NCBI RefSeq assembly: GCF_030052815.1
Contig: NC_079501.1
Location: 97,666,190 to 97,730,189 of the forward strand
Source: Hevea brasiliensis
Lineage: Eukaryota > Streptophyta > Magnoliopsida > Malpighiales > Euphorbiaceae
Reading direction: 5' to 3'
Length of the DNA: 64,000 bases
Shown here: piece after piece, positions 35,391 through 46,259 of the stretch
Layout of the letters: every line of letters starts with the position of its first letter
Numbering within the stretch: position 1 is the stretch's first letter
The notes under the pieces: model-generated
The model's database searches: none
What the model saw: only the letters and a program-made list of their open reading frames with translations
What the model was told of the DNA's origin: nothing
Translations under genes and position numbers: made by a program

Positions 35391-38300
35391 TCATCTGTTG
35401 TTTGGGATACAAAAGAATGGCAATACAATTGAATAAAATTATGCTTGTCCAGTCATGGTTAATCAAGAAATGTTGATTATAGAATGGCAATTGTAATAGC
35501 ACGCATACCTTGTCTGAAAAATGTTCTGGATCATTTTCTGGGGAGACTCGCGAGCTGCAAATTCTAGCTGAAGCAACTCATCTGAACTCAATCGCCAACC
35601 AAGAGCACCCAAATTTTCCTCTACTTGTTTTACAGTCTTAATTCCAGGTATTGGAATGGTACCATTGCATATGCACCAATTTATAGCAACCTATTACCAC
35701 AATGTTTTAAATGAATGTCTGAAGCATTTAACATAAAGAACCAGTTAAACTAAAGTGCCTAATGCTTGGAGGCAGGTTACACCTTTAGCAGAGAGTAAAG
35801 ATCTGTTTGACACTGTTGTTAGAGCTGTTATTGATAAAACCACATTCTTAAATATGTCAATTGAAGGCTATTAAAAATTGGTTTAAAGTTAAATTTGACA
35901 TGTTTTAAACATCTTCTCTCAAACTGATTTTTTCAATAATATCTAAAATGTTGATTTTTCAAAAGTGTTTTTTGGCCTCTGAATCTCCACCCCAAACGGG
36001 GCCTAAATGCTTGATACAAGGTGCATTAGTAAATTTAACAAAACAGCTTGTCGAACTCTGCTTCCTCTGGAAAATTATTTAATATAACTGTTGTAAGTAT
36101 TTGATTATGGTGAATTCCATGTGTGTCCCACTGTGATAAACTGTGGGAATGCATCCATCATTTTGTTGTATGAAACGGTTCCCATGACATTTCAACCAAA
36201 GTTCCTTAAATCCTAGATGTCATGAAAATTCTATCAGACAAGAAACTCCATTAGAATAATTATTGAAATTAATTTCCCATATTTTCCATCAATATTCCAA
36301 TAAGTATTAATGACAAGGAATGGCAAAAGGAAGTGTAAAATAAAACCTGTGGCAGAGTTTTATTCCTTTTCTGTGCAATTTCTCTCAATGAACTCAGTAA
36401 AGGCTCTAATCCTGGAAGAATTTGTCTGAATAACAAGGCCCTGAATAATAGGAGACAGCAAATATTTTTAGACGGAGTCCATAATAAATGAAATATATCA
36501 TACTTGACTTGTCTTCCTCTTTTGTCAACTACAAGAAGTAAAAACTTGATAAATCCATGTACCTAGGCCCAAGAGGGAGTCTTGAAGAAGTATATTTCCC
36601 AGTAAGCATTCCAAGTCCTAAAGGACTATAAGCAATCAAGCCAATTCCCAGAGAGTCGCATATATTCCTGATTTCTATCTGATCTTTTCCCATGCTTAGT
36701 AAAGAAAATTGCACCTAAGACAGGATCTTCATGAATGTCAGATAAATGGTGCTATATATGCTATAGGCAAATAATCTACAATAACCAATAGAGTAATGCC
36801 AACCACCATCATTCTGAGTTCAGGCATGCATGTTAGAGTGACAATTAATTTTGTCTACTAAGTCATATCATACATCACCAGATAATCCATAATAATACCT
36901 GAGCTGAGCATAGGGGTACTCCTCGGGCTTTGAGGTAGTCATGTATCTTTACAAGTTGCTTCGGTCCATAATTGCTCACTCCAACAGCTTGAACTAAACC
37001 CTAAAGTATGCCATTCATGAGTTTAACCATACGGATTCTGGAAGGGAATTTGGAAAGCTTAAGGTATTTTGTCAATACTAGGAATATCAAAGGAAGACAA
37101 AATTCTTTATTAAGAAGGATGGGGAAAAGATATTGTAATTCTATTCCTTGGATTTTAAAGAAATGGTCCAAAGGGTATAATGAATAGGTCTCATAATTAT
37201 CAACTAGTAATTATTACAACAAAATATAAACATATGTACATAAAAGTACTATTCATTTTTCCTTGAACAAGACCATAGATAGACTTATATTCACTAGACT
37301 TATATTCACTTGCAATGTCTCTTTAACCATACTGAAAAACATTTGCAGAAAAGAATGATTTTATTATTAAAAGTAAATTATGGTAACCTTCTCATACATT
37401 GCCACTAAACCATCCCAGAGAGCTAACTCTTGTGGAGGAGCATAGTTTGCAGTCGACCAGTGTAGCTGACCTATGCCTATTTGCTTAAGTTGCAACCTCT
37501 CCAATGATGCCCTGGAAAACCATTCCTTATCAGATTTTATCATACCACAGAAATTATCTGAAGATATTTGAATGGTAAGAAGGTGTTGAAAAACAAGAAA
37601 TTTAAGCTAGCTACAAGTTTTAGTCAGACTGCTTATGTCAGTAGTGAACACATCAACAGATTCTCTTCACAACCTTCGAGTCTCTCTTCCCTTCTCTCTT
37701 CCTAATTCTTGTGCAATTTTCCCTTTTTTCTTTATTCCCTCTTGCCCAATTTCCTCTCTAATATGTGTCTCCGAGAATGGTACATGTGTTGATCGAACAC
37801 ATCACAGGCAAATTTAATAAAAACAAAGGAAGGCACAAGAAAACAGAAAAAGGAAGTTTACCTGCAAGCTTTCACAAACTGCCCTGGTGTAAGACGCCAT
37901 GGATATGCAGCAAACTTTGTAGCAATCACGATGTCATCTTGCATCCGTTTTCCTGAGAAAATTTGTTAAAAGCAATCCAATGATCCTTTATCTATCTCTG
38001 AAAAAAAATCCAACCAAAAAGAGATCCTGACCTGGAAATTCTCGAATGAACTTGCCAAGAAGCTTTTCACTCTGCCCATTTAACCTGCCAGTCCCATAAG
38101 AATCAGCAGTATCAAAAAGATTGATTCCATTCTCCACAGCCAAATTGAAAGTCTGTTGAAGATCAGTGTCCATTGATTCCTTGTAACCCCACAGAAGCTG
38201 GTTCCCCCAAGCCCATGTTCCAAACCCCATTGGAGAGACAGTGAGAGGACCCATCTTCACCTGCCCATCATTGCCATTACTACTACTCATCGTTTACAAC

Positions 38301-38480
38301 ACACAACCACACATATATGTATCTGCAGAGCAGGAAAAGAGTGAGATTATGACATACCTTTTGCCAGGACCAGAAGAGAGGGAATTTGAAAGGCCTGAAG
38401 GATGAAGAGGGAGAGGAGGGAAGATCTGATGAGCTAAAACAGTTGAAATGGTAAGTGGGTGTTGAGATTGAGAATGCCAT
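35391..38480 (-). CDS. PLR1: pyridoxal reductase, plastid aldo/keto reductase
   Basis: Nine exons: 38358-38480, 38032-38260, 37862-37952, 37388-37511, 36899-37000, 36563-36714, 36347-36440, 35509-35690 and 35391-35394. They give 366 aa, close to Arabidopsis PLR1. The enzyme reduces pyridoxal to pyridoxine with NADPH in vitamin B6 salvage. A Ser-rich plastid leader (about 1-40, ending PLFWSWQK) precedes the barrel. Catalytic residues are visible as D91 and Y96 (FDTADSYG), K130 (IATKFA) and H165 (QLHW). The C-terminal part has the cofactor-binding region (IPIPGIKTV) and ends QNIFQTR. The last exon contributes one base of the final Arg codon plus TGA. Intron 1 contains an in-frame ATG (38290) that could start a leaderless form if retained. 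Intron 7 holds a MITE-like insert. All junctions keep frame. Confidence 0.93.
35809..36005. repeat. MITE-like insert in intron 7 of the pyridoxal reductase gene
   Basis: About 200 bp, beginning GATCTGTTTGACACTG and ending CCAAACGGGGCC. The ends are imperfectly inverted (CTGTTTGA / CCGTTTGG) and flanked by TAAA on both sides. Confidence 0.4.
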
Positions 38481-38639
38481 GGCTCTTCTCCTCGCAGACT
38501 GAACACTGTTAGAGGAGCTGAAGAAGACAGTTGGAATTGGTTGGTTCTTGCCTTGTAGTGGTGGCATGCTTTCATGTCCATATGTGGTCAGGATTTTTCG
38601 TCGGACGCTTTGATTTTTTGGTGGATAAATAGGATACAT

Positions 38640-41502
38640 ATTAACACCAAATTATTTAGGAAAAAAAAAAAAATCTATTGCACCCTTAATTTTTAGTTGG
38701 CAAAAAAAATATTTTCATATATTATTTAAAAAAAAAATTATATATATATATATATCTAATTTTTTTTACCAATAAATTAAAAAAAATCTATTGATTATAA
38801 TAATAAAAATTAAAAAAATTAAGAATTTAATATATTAAATCAAAATATTATGATTTGATCAGGAAAGAAGTTAAAAAATTATTTTTGAAAGGTTAATATT
38901 ATTGGTTTAATATATTATTTAATTACATTTATTTTTTAGATATTTTTTATTTATTTTATATTTTGAAGAGTTAATATTATATATTTAAAATAACATAATA
39001 GAGTGCAATTAAGCTATAATCTTTTTAATGGTATTAATACTTTAAAAAATGTTTAAATATATAATAAAAAATAAATAATTTCAATATTTTACATTATTTA
39101 TATTTTAATAAAATAATATAATTTTTTTAAGGTCAATAGTTAAAAAAAATAATTTTATCTAATTAATATATATATATGAAAAAATTAAAAGGGTTGGGGC
39201 AAGGCTCTCCTGTCCCCCTCCCACAACCCCTGAATTGATGAGATTAACTTAATTATTAAAAAATTTAGTAGTGCTAAAGTGTTTTCTAATGTTGTAAGGT
39301 TTTGTGGACTTCAATTAAAAAAAAATAAAGTTTTTCTATTTTATTAATTAGAGTTTAATATAATTGAAAATATTTTATAACTATTTTGAATATGTTAAAT
39401 ATATTAATTATTGTGAATGAATGCATCCTAAAATCATATGAACAAAAGATTATATTTGAATGCACAAAAATTAATTCAAAAATGCTTTTAACTATAAATA
39501 TTAAAATAATATTTAAAAAATAATAGATTTATCATTTTTTTCATAGATTAATTTATATATTAAGTATTTTAATTTAGGCCAGTAATATTAATTATTCTAA
39601 TAGCTATTAATTATTTTAGTAGCTGTAGTTATTTTAATAGTTATTAGATATTAGATATTAATTGTTAATTATTGTTAAAGTAGGAATATTTGATAAAAAT
39701 AATTATTGGATTAGTTATTAAATATAAAAATATTAATATAATTTTTTTGATTTCAATTAAAATACTCACTTAATTTTTAAATAATAATATAAATATTATA
39801 TCACCAAATAATATAAATAATAGGATTACAATATAAATATTAACTTAAAAACTGCAGTCAAGTAGCATCTTAATTGCTCTTTCAAGTTTATTCAAAAGAT
39901 TAATTAAATATAAAATAAATTTAAATATTTTTATGAATTATTAAATTAAAATATAATAGATTTATTAATTATTTCAAAGATTAATTTATATATTAAGCCA
40001 TTTTAATTTAATTGCCGCCTCCAAGTTTATTAAAAATATTAATTAAATAAAAATAAATTTAATTTTTTTATAGGATTATTAAATTTAAATAAAAATTCTT
40101 TTTTTTTTATTTACAAAAATTTTTTTCTCTATACTTAACCTGAACAAAAGCCCATTAACTTAACAGTACATCCATGGCATTTGAACCCAAGCCCACCCGG
40201 ACCAGAGCGCTCTAGACAACCCGGCCCGCCAAACTGTCCTTTTGGATCCTTTAAATATGAAACAAATATTAAAAAAATAAAAATAAAATAAAAATCATAC
40301 AGAAACTTGGCTTGGTGGCTTGGCTTGCAAGTTCCCAGAGGGTCGGCATCAGTTTGCTTGCCGAATTCGTGAGCTGAGAAGTTGCTTGTGTTGTGACCAT
40401 TCTTTCGAAGATTGTGAGGTTCCGTTCCTTCCTACTCAATGTATTATCTCCTGTCTTATTCGCGTGCAACAACAAAACTGCTTACTATTAATATGCCTTT
40501 CACCTTTCAATCTCAAACTCATTGAAATCATTACTCTTTCTTTTCTTTTTCTATTTTATAATAATATTCTCAATCCCATTAAGGCAAAACTTAATTTTCT
40601 TGTTCAAGTTTTGATTTTTTTTTTTTTTTATGTAATTATTTTAACTTTTGTTCATCTGATTATTTCCCACAATGAGAAAATATTGGGGGGGGTGAGTGGC
40701 AATCCTTTTTTGCTTTGATATTACTTATAGATCACAAAGGAAGTAAAGGGTTGCCTTTATTTTTGAGAAAAATAGATTTTTTTTTCAATTTTCATATATG
40801 TTTCTATTTATTTTTCTGTGTAAAAAAACTGTAAAAAAATATGTTTTTAACTGTTGGAAAGAGAAAATATTTCCAAGAGTTGAGAAAGTGGAGTATTTTT
40901 TTTTTTCAAAGAGAAAGTGAAGTTAAGTGAACATCTTTTCCAGTTATCCCTTCAAATTGAGCAGAATACTTGGAAACTACTTGTAATAGTTTCTTGCGTT
41001 TACTTTAAAATTGGCAAAATTTGTAAAAGATTTTCTAACGAAAGAAGTTTTGACTTCTTAACTATTGAATGCATTTTTGATAGTTTTCTATGTTCTTAGA
41101 GAATTTACCTAAAGTAAACCTGCCCATGTCTCCAAAATTTTTATCTGCATTTCTATAGGGTTTTACATTGCAATGTTCTTGAATGTCAAAAATAGGATAT
41201 TCTGTCCACATGCCAAATCATGTCTTTGAAGTTTTGCTAGACAGAGAAGAAAAGCAGGAAGTTGATAGAAATTTGCTTAATAGATGATATATGTGGGTGC
41301 TTATGTGTGGGTGTGTGTTTGTGCTGTGCTTTGATTTTTAGCCAGTTAAATTTGATCAGAAATTGAAGCTCACTGCTTGTGAATGTGGGTGGTGACCAAT
41401 AATGTGAAGCTTGTAGAAAAGTTTCAATTTTTATTTCAAATCAATATAGTTGATTAATTTGAGCTCAATTGTCTACTGAGGATTTTGAGTTGGAGCCCAA
41501 GT
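38640..41502. other. AT-rich intergenic region without a recognised gene
   Basis: Very AT-rich from 38.65 to 40.1 kb, with a TA repeat near 38741. A GC-richer block at 40.13-40.5 kb has no convincing gene. The remainder is low-complexity. Confidence 0.5.
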
Positions 41503-41535
41503 TGAAGCTAAATACTCAACTCAACTCAACTTTTA

Positions 41536-41901
41536 TCAAAAAAATTTATTGAGGTCGGTTATATGGATTATATTTCTCCATTCTAAATGATTTTGGATTA
41601 AATTCTCTAAAATGTGTAATGTTTCTAGGTCATGTTGTACTACTCTTCTCCAAATCAGTTTAGGTCTACTCATTCTTTTCTTTCTATTTTCTAACTCAAT
41701 GTGCTCTGCTTGTCTAACTGGAGTATTCGTATATTTATGCTTCACATGACCAAACCACCTCAATCTTCTTTTTCTCAACTTATTCTCAATTGGCATCACT
41801 CCTACCTTTTCTCTAATTCTCTCATTACGGACTTTATCTAATCTAGTATGGCTACTTATCCACCTTAACATTCTCATCTCTACAGCTATCATCTTAGACA
41901 C
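41536..41901 (-). pseudogene. LINE C-terminal region
   Basis: A basic segment following the RT, with RWFGHVKH and HLEWRNIIH, typical of the plant RTE C-terminus. It ends just before the 3' repeats. Confidence 0.8.
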
Positions 41902-41978
41902 ATACGGCTCCTTCTTTGCCTAATACTCACTATCATATAATATGGCCGGTCGTATGGCTGTACGGTAAAATTTTCTTT

Positions 41979-43118
41979 TCAGCTTGTTGGAAATTTGCGA
42001 TCACATAAAACTCCCGTGGCCCGTCTCCGCTTCAACCATCCGGCTTTAATCCTATGACTAATATCCTCCTCACATCCTCCATCTACTTGAAGGATTGAGT
42101 TGAGATATTTAAAGTAATTACTTTGAAGCAATATCACTCCACCCAAACTAATTCCTTCCCTATCACCAGTTCGGCCTTCACTGAACTTGCAATACATGTA
42201 TTATGTTTTCGTTCTACTTCACTTAAAGTCCTTTGACTCTAGAGTACTTCTCCAAAGTTCTAGCTTTCTATTGACTCCTTCTCGCGTCTCATCTATCAGA
42301 ACTATATCACCTGCAAACATCATGCACCAAGGGATACTCTCTTATATATATTTTGTCAATTCATCTAGAACTAATATAAAAATGTAAGGGCTCATAGCTG
42401 AACCTCGGTGTAATCCAACTGAGATAGAAAAATCTCTTATGTTCCCTCTCACTGTGCGCACAATAGTAGTTCCTTCTTCATCCATATCTTTTAACATTTG
42501 TATGTACCTAATAGATACCATCTTTTGTTCTAACACTCTCCATAAGACATTTCTTGGAATACTATCATAAGCCTTCTCTAAATCGATAAAAACTATATGT
42601 AGATTTTTCTTTCCATCTCTATATTTCTTCATCAAGTTTCTAATAAGAAAGATCGCTTCCATAGTTGAATAACCAGGCATAAAGCCAAATTGGTTGAGAG
42701 AGATAGAAGTGTCATAAAGTAGTCAATGTTCCACAACTTTCTTCTAAAACTTCATAGCATGGCTCATGAGTTTAATTTTCTTATAGTTTGAGCAACTCTG
42801 TATGTCTCCCTTATTTTTAAAAATAGGTATTAAAATACTCTTCCTCCATTTATTAGGCATTTTCTTTGAGTTTAGAATCTTATTAAACAATTTAGTTAAA
42901 TATGTTACTCCTACATTTTCCAAACACTTCCACACTTCAATTGGTATTCCATCGGGTCCACAGGCTTTGCCCACTTTCATTTTTTTAAGTGCTTCTTTTA
43001 CTTTTGAAGATCTAATCCTTCTAGTGTAATTCACATTCTTTTCTATTGCTCTGTAGTCTATATTCACGCTATTACCACGTTGACTATTATTAAAGAGATC
43101 ATCAAATAATTTCTCCAT
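41979..43118 (-). pseudogene. LINE reverse transcriptase, inactivated
   Basis: Motifs GKACGPDGIPIEVWK and FIDLEKAYDSIPR are clear, followed by HRGSAMSPYIF. The catalytic box reads FAGD instead of F/YADD because the first Asp codon is GGT Gly (42309-42311), so the domain is dead. A frame break also lies at about 42700-42744. Confidence 0.85.
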
Positions 43119-43635
43119 CTTTCTTTAATGTCCTCATCTTTCACCAACACTTTTCCTTCTTTATCCTTAATGCACCTAACTTGATTGAGATCTTGACATT
43201 TCTTTTCTCTCCTCCTTGCTAATTTATAAATATCTTTCTCCCCTTCTTTTGTTTTAAGTTTCTTATATAACTTTTCAAAAGCCTGTGCTCTTGCTTGACT
43301 AACAGTTTTTTTTGCCTCTTTCTTTGCTATCTTGTACTGATCATAAGCTTCATTATTAACACACTTAGGTAATTTCTTATACTATTCCCTCTTTCTCTTT
43401 ACTGTCTTTTGTACTTCCTCATTCCACCACCATCTCTCTTTTGAGGATGGTCCATGTCCTCTAAACTCTCCAAGTACTTTTTTAGCTACTTCTCTAATCT
43501 TTGATGCCATCTGTATCCACATATCATTGGTCTCCACATATCATTGGTCTCCACATCCAGCTTCCATGCTTTGGACTCAAGAAGCTCATTTTTGAACTTT
43601 ACTTGCTTTACTCATTTGAACTCTCACAACTTTGT

Positions 43636-44397
43636 TCAAGCTACAATATTTCTTCTAGCCTTACTTGAATTATTCCTAAACTTGATATCTAAGACCACTA
43701 ATTGATGTTGACTTGTTAAAGCCTCTCCCGGAATAACCTTGCAATCCTTGCATAGAGCTCTATTTGTCTTCCTGGTTAAGGGGAAGTTGATTTGGCTTCT
43801 ATGTTGTCCACTTTTGAAAGTCACTAAATGCGACTCTCTTTTTATAAAGTGGGTATTTGCTAGTATTAGGTCGTACGCCATGACAAAATCCAGGATACCT
43901 TTTCCCTCCTCATTTTGGCTACCAAAACCAAAACCTCCATAAACATTCTCATAACCTTGCTTATCACTTCCTACATGTTCATTAAAATCTCCACCGATGA
44001 GAACATTCTCTTCATTCGGTATGATTTGCATTAGATCATCCATATCTTTTCAAAACTTTTGTTTACTCTCACTATCTAATCCTATTTGTAGGGCATAAGC
44101 ACCAATTACATTTATTGTTTTTCCTTCTAGTACTAGCTTTACTAGTATAATTCTATCTCCTACTCTTTTATCTTTCAATGTCCTGTATATGATTATGCCC
44201 ACTCTGTTCTTATTCCTCTCATTTCCGGTAAACCACAGCTTATGTGCTGAATTACCCATTTCCTTGTTTTTCTCTTCTACCCATTTAGTCTCTTGAATGT
44301 AAGCAATATTCGCCCTTCTCATTTTCAAGGTATCCACAAGCTCCATTAATTTTCCTGTAAGTGATCCAACATTCCAAGTAATAACTCTGATTCTCAT
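43636..44397 (-). pseudogene. LINE endonuclease (APE type)
   Basis: The ATG at 44397 starts MRIRVITWNVGSLTGK, with the WNVG and QETKW motifs of AP-like endonucleases. GGDFNEHVG and the later SQHQLVV lie in the piece 43636-44043. A stop separates the two pieces at about 44045. Confidence 0.85.
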
Positions 44398-44802
44398 CCT
44401 ATCCTGTTCCTTCCTAATTGATCTTCTTCTATGATATCTTCTATTGTTTTCTATGCCTATCTTGTGTTTTATTCCACTATCTGTTCTGTAAACTAACTTA
44501 TTTACTCACACATTTCCATAATGTGGGAACCCTTGCTTATTTAACACCACACCCGTGCGTTGGTATGGCGCGTCGTTTTCAGTGAACGCATTATACCCTT
44601 GCATATTTCTCACTACACCGGGGCTCCGATATAGTGCGTTGTAAGTAGAGACCTCCCTAACGTTTATATCTTAAGAATTCATATCATGAGGTGTGATAAA
44701 ATTTTTGCGCTAGTTGTTACCTACTGCAAGCCTCCTCCTTTATTTGCGCTTGGGATCGGTTAAGTATAAAATATTCAAGCGGAGTTAAGCTGAAGCTAAA
44801 TA

Positions 44803-45294
44803 ATTCAAAAAAAATTATATTTAGTTCATTCAAGCCTTGTGATCTTGCTTGTAGGTTTCACTTCTTACATTTCTATCATGTGTTGATGGATACTGGATTA
44901 TTCATGACTGAGATTTACAAGATGCATTGATTATATGGTAATGAACTATTTGGACTATCCTGTAAGAAAGTAAAGGAAAAACACCAGTTGGATTGGTTTA
45001 TTGTTTCAGACATTCTCACTCTATATGCGTTTAATACATTATCTCGTGTACAAGCGAAGAGCCTTGAAGGCCTGAACAAACACACATGCACTGAGTGAGG
45101 CAAAAGTTTGTGTGAAGCAGCCATTAGCCGTCTGGTCAGATCAGAGCAAGATGTAAACCCACCTTGCATTTCTGATGCATGATGGATTAATTTGGCTGCA
45201 GTGCTTCCTTAAACTTCCCATTCTAACCTAACTTGTTTTTTTATGAAAGTCCATCCAGCATAGGGAGCTAGTTATTGAGCAAACACCAGAATTT
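44803..45294. other. 3' flank of the HD-Zip gene
   Basis: From about 44.9 kb the sequence has mixed composition and likely contains the 3' UTR of the HD-Zip gene. No other gene. Confidence 0.5.
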
Positions 45295-46135
45295 TCAGGT
45301 CCAGAAATTAAACCACTGTGAACTGCTAGATGACAGATCAAACTGGCTACCTGAATGAAAACTGCACCATTGATTGGGTGATGCCAATGAGCCATCTGTG
45401 TATTCATCACTGTTGAGGAGTTCATGCCCTTCATCCCCAGAGTGCTCAATGTCCCTGCTCTTATTGTTTTGTGAACACATGAATTCTGTGTTGTTTAGTC
45501 CCTGTTGTGCTTCAGGATCATTATTGATGTTTCCATTGTTTGTAGCAATGAGAGTGTTGCTCCCTTCTAAACCCTTGCAAGTCATATTCCCATCACAAGG
45601 TTGATCCAATAGTTCATTTAGCTTCTGCAACTGTTGAAAGAAGGGGAAATAAAATTCAGAAAATAAGAAACTGATTCATAGCCCTTGAAAAGATTCTCTC
45701 CTCCTCCCTCCCCCCCAACCCTCTATGGTGATGAACTGATTAGAAAGGTACCTGTATGAGCAAAGACTGTCTTTCATTCTTCAAGGACTCAAAACAGGAT
45801 GCTAATTTGTCATAATTAGCTCTTAATGTCTTGTACTCTTGCTCAATCTGCTTTGACTTCCATCTAGCTCTTCTATTCTGGAACCATATAGCAATCTGGC
45901 GAGGTTGAAGCCCAAGCTCTCTGGACAGTTGCAATTTCTTCCTGGGCTCGAGCTTGGTCTCTGATTCAAAAATTGACTCTAGTAATCTGATCTGTTCATC
46001 ACTAAATCTCCTCTTGTTCTTGGTGATGTTCTTCTTCTTTCTTGGGGTTTGGGAGAGCTGTGGGCAAGCAAAGTTTTCTGATCTTTCATCTGGTGCCTCT
46101 GGAGAATACCCTCTTCCATCTATTTGATTACTCAT
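45295..46135 (-). CDS. HD-Zip class I transcription factor, ATHB7/ATHB12-like
   Basis: Two exons, 45752-46135 and 45295-45630, give 239 aa. A homeodomain at about 34-93 has the recognition-helix motif [13 protein letters not shown], with W84, F85, N87 and R89 in place. It is followed directly by a leucine zipper crossing the intron (about 94-135). Sequence [19 protein letters not shown] and length fit the gamma group with ATHB7 and ATHB12 (235-258 aa), which are induced by abscisic acid and drought and restrain growth. The C-terminus is acidic and ends in an aromatic [10 protein letters not shown] of AHA activation type. The start is the first ATG in the open frame and sits 112 nt from a TATA box. 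Group assignment is firm; exact orthology is not. Confidence 0.93.
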
Positions 46136-46247
46136 GTTTTGGTGGGAAATTCTATTTATTGAACTCTCAACAAGAAGTGGCTTTTGTTGTTCCTTATATT
46201 CTAGTCTTAAATGCTTTAATATTTGGCTGAGGAGAAGGGCAGTGGGA

Positions 46248-46254
46248 TATATAG
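46248..46254 (-). promoter_or_regulatory. TATA box of the HD-Zip gene
   Basis: TATATAT on the minus strand within CTATATATCCC, about 115 nt from the start codon. It implies a 5' UTR of about 80 nt. Confidence 0.5.
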
Positions 46255-46259
46255 CTCAT

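Larger units (their letters stand above)
41515..44790 (-). mobile_element. RTE-type LINE, nearly full length
   Basis: A 3.28 kb non-LTR element flanked by the 12-bp direct repeat TGAAGCTAAATA (41503-41514 and 44791-44802). On the minus strand it has a 5' UTR of about 390 bp, an endonuclease, a reverse transcriptase, a basic C-terminal region and a 3' end of GTTGAGTTGAGTTGAG type. Several stops and frameshifts split the single ORF expected for the clade. The same 3' end occurs at 12.06 and 21.4 kb. Confidence 0.88.

Noticed and set aside
40269..40718. Open frames on both strands in a GC-richer block
   Set aside because: They overlap one another, lack splice partners and show no recognisable domain. 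Judged by-chance frames.
45295..46135. HD-Zip gene in the same window as MIR166, suggesting a local regulator-target pair
   Set aside because: miR166 targets class III HD-Zip mRNAs. This protein is class I, without a START domain, and I see no complementary site in its exons.
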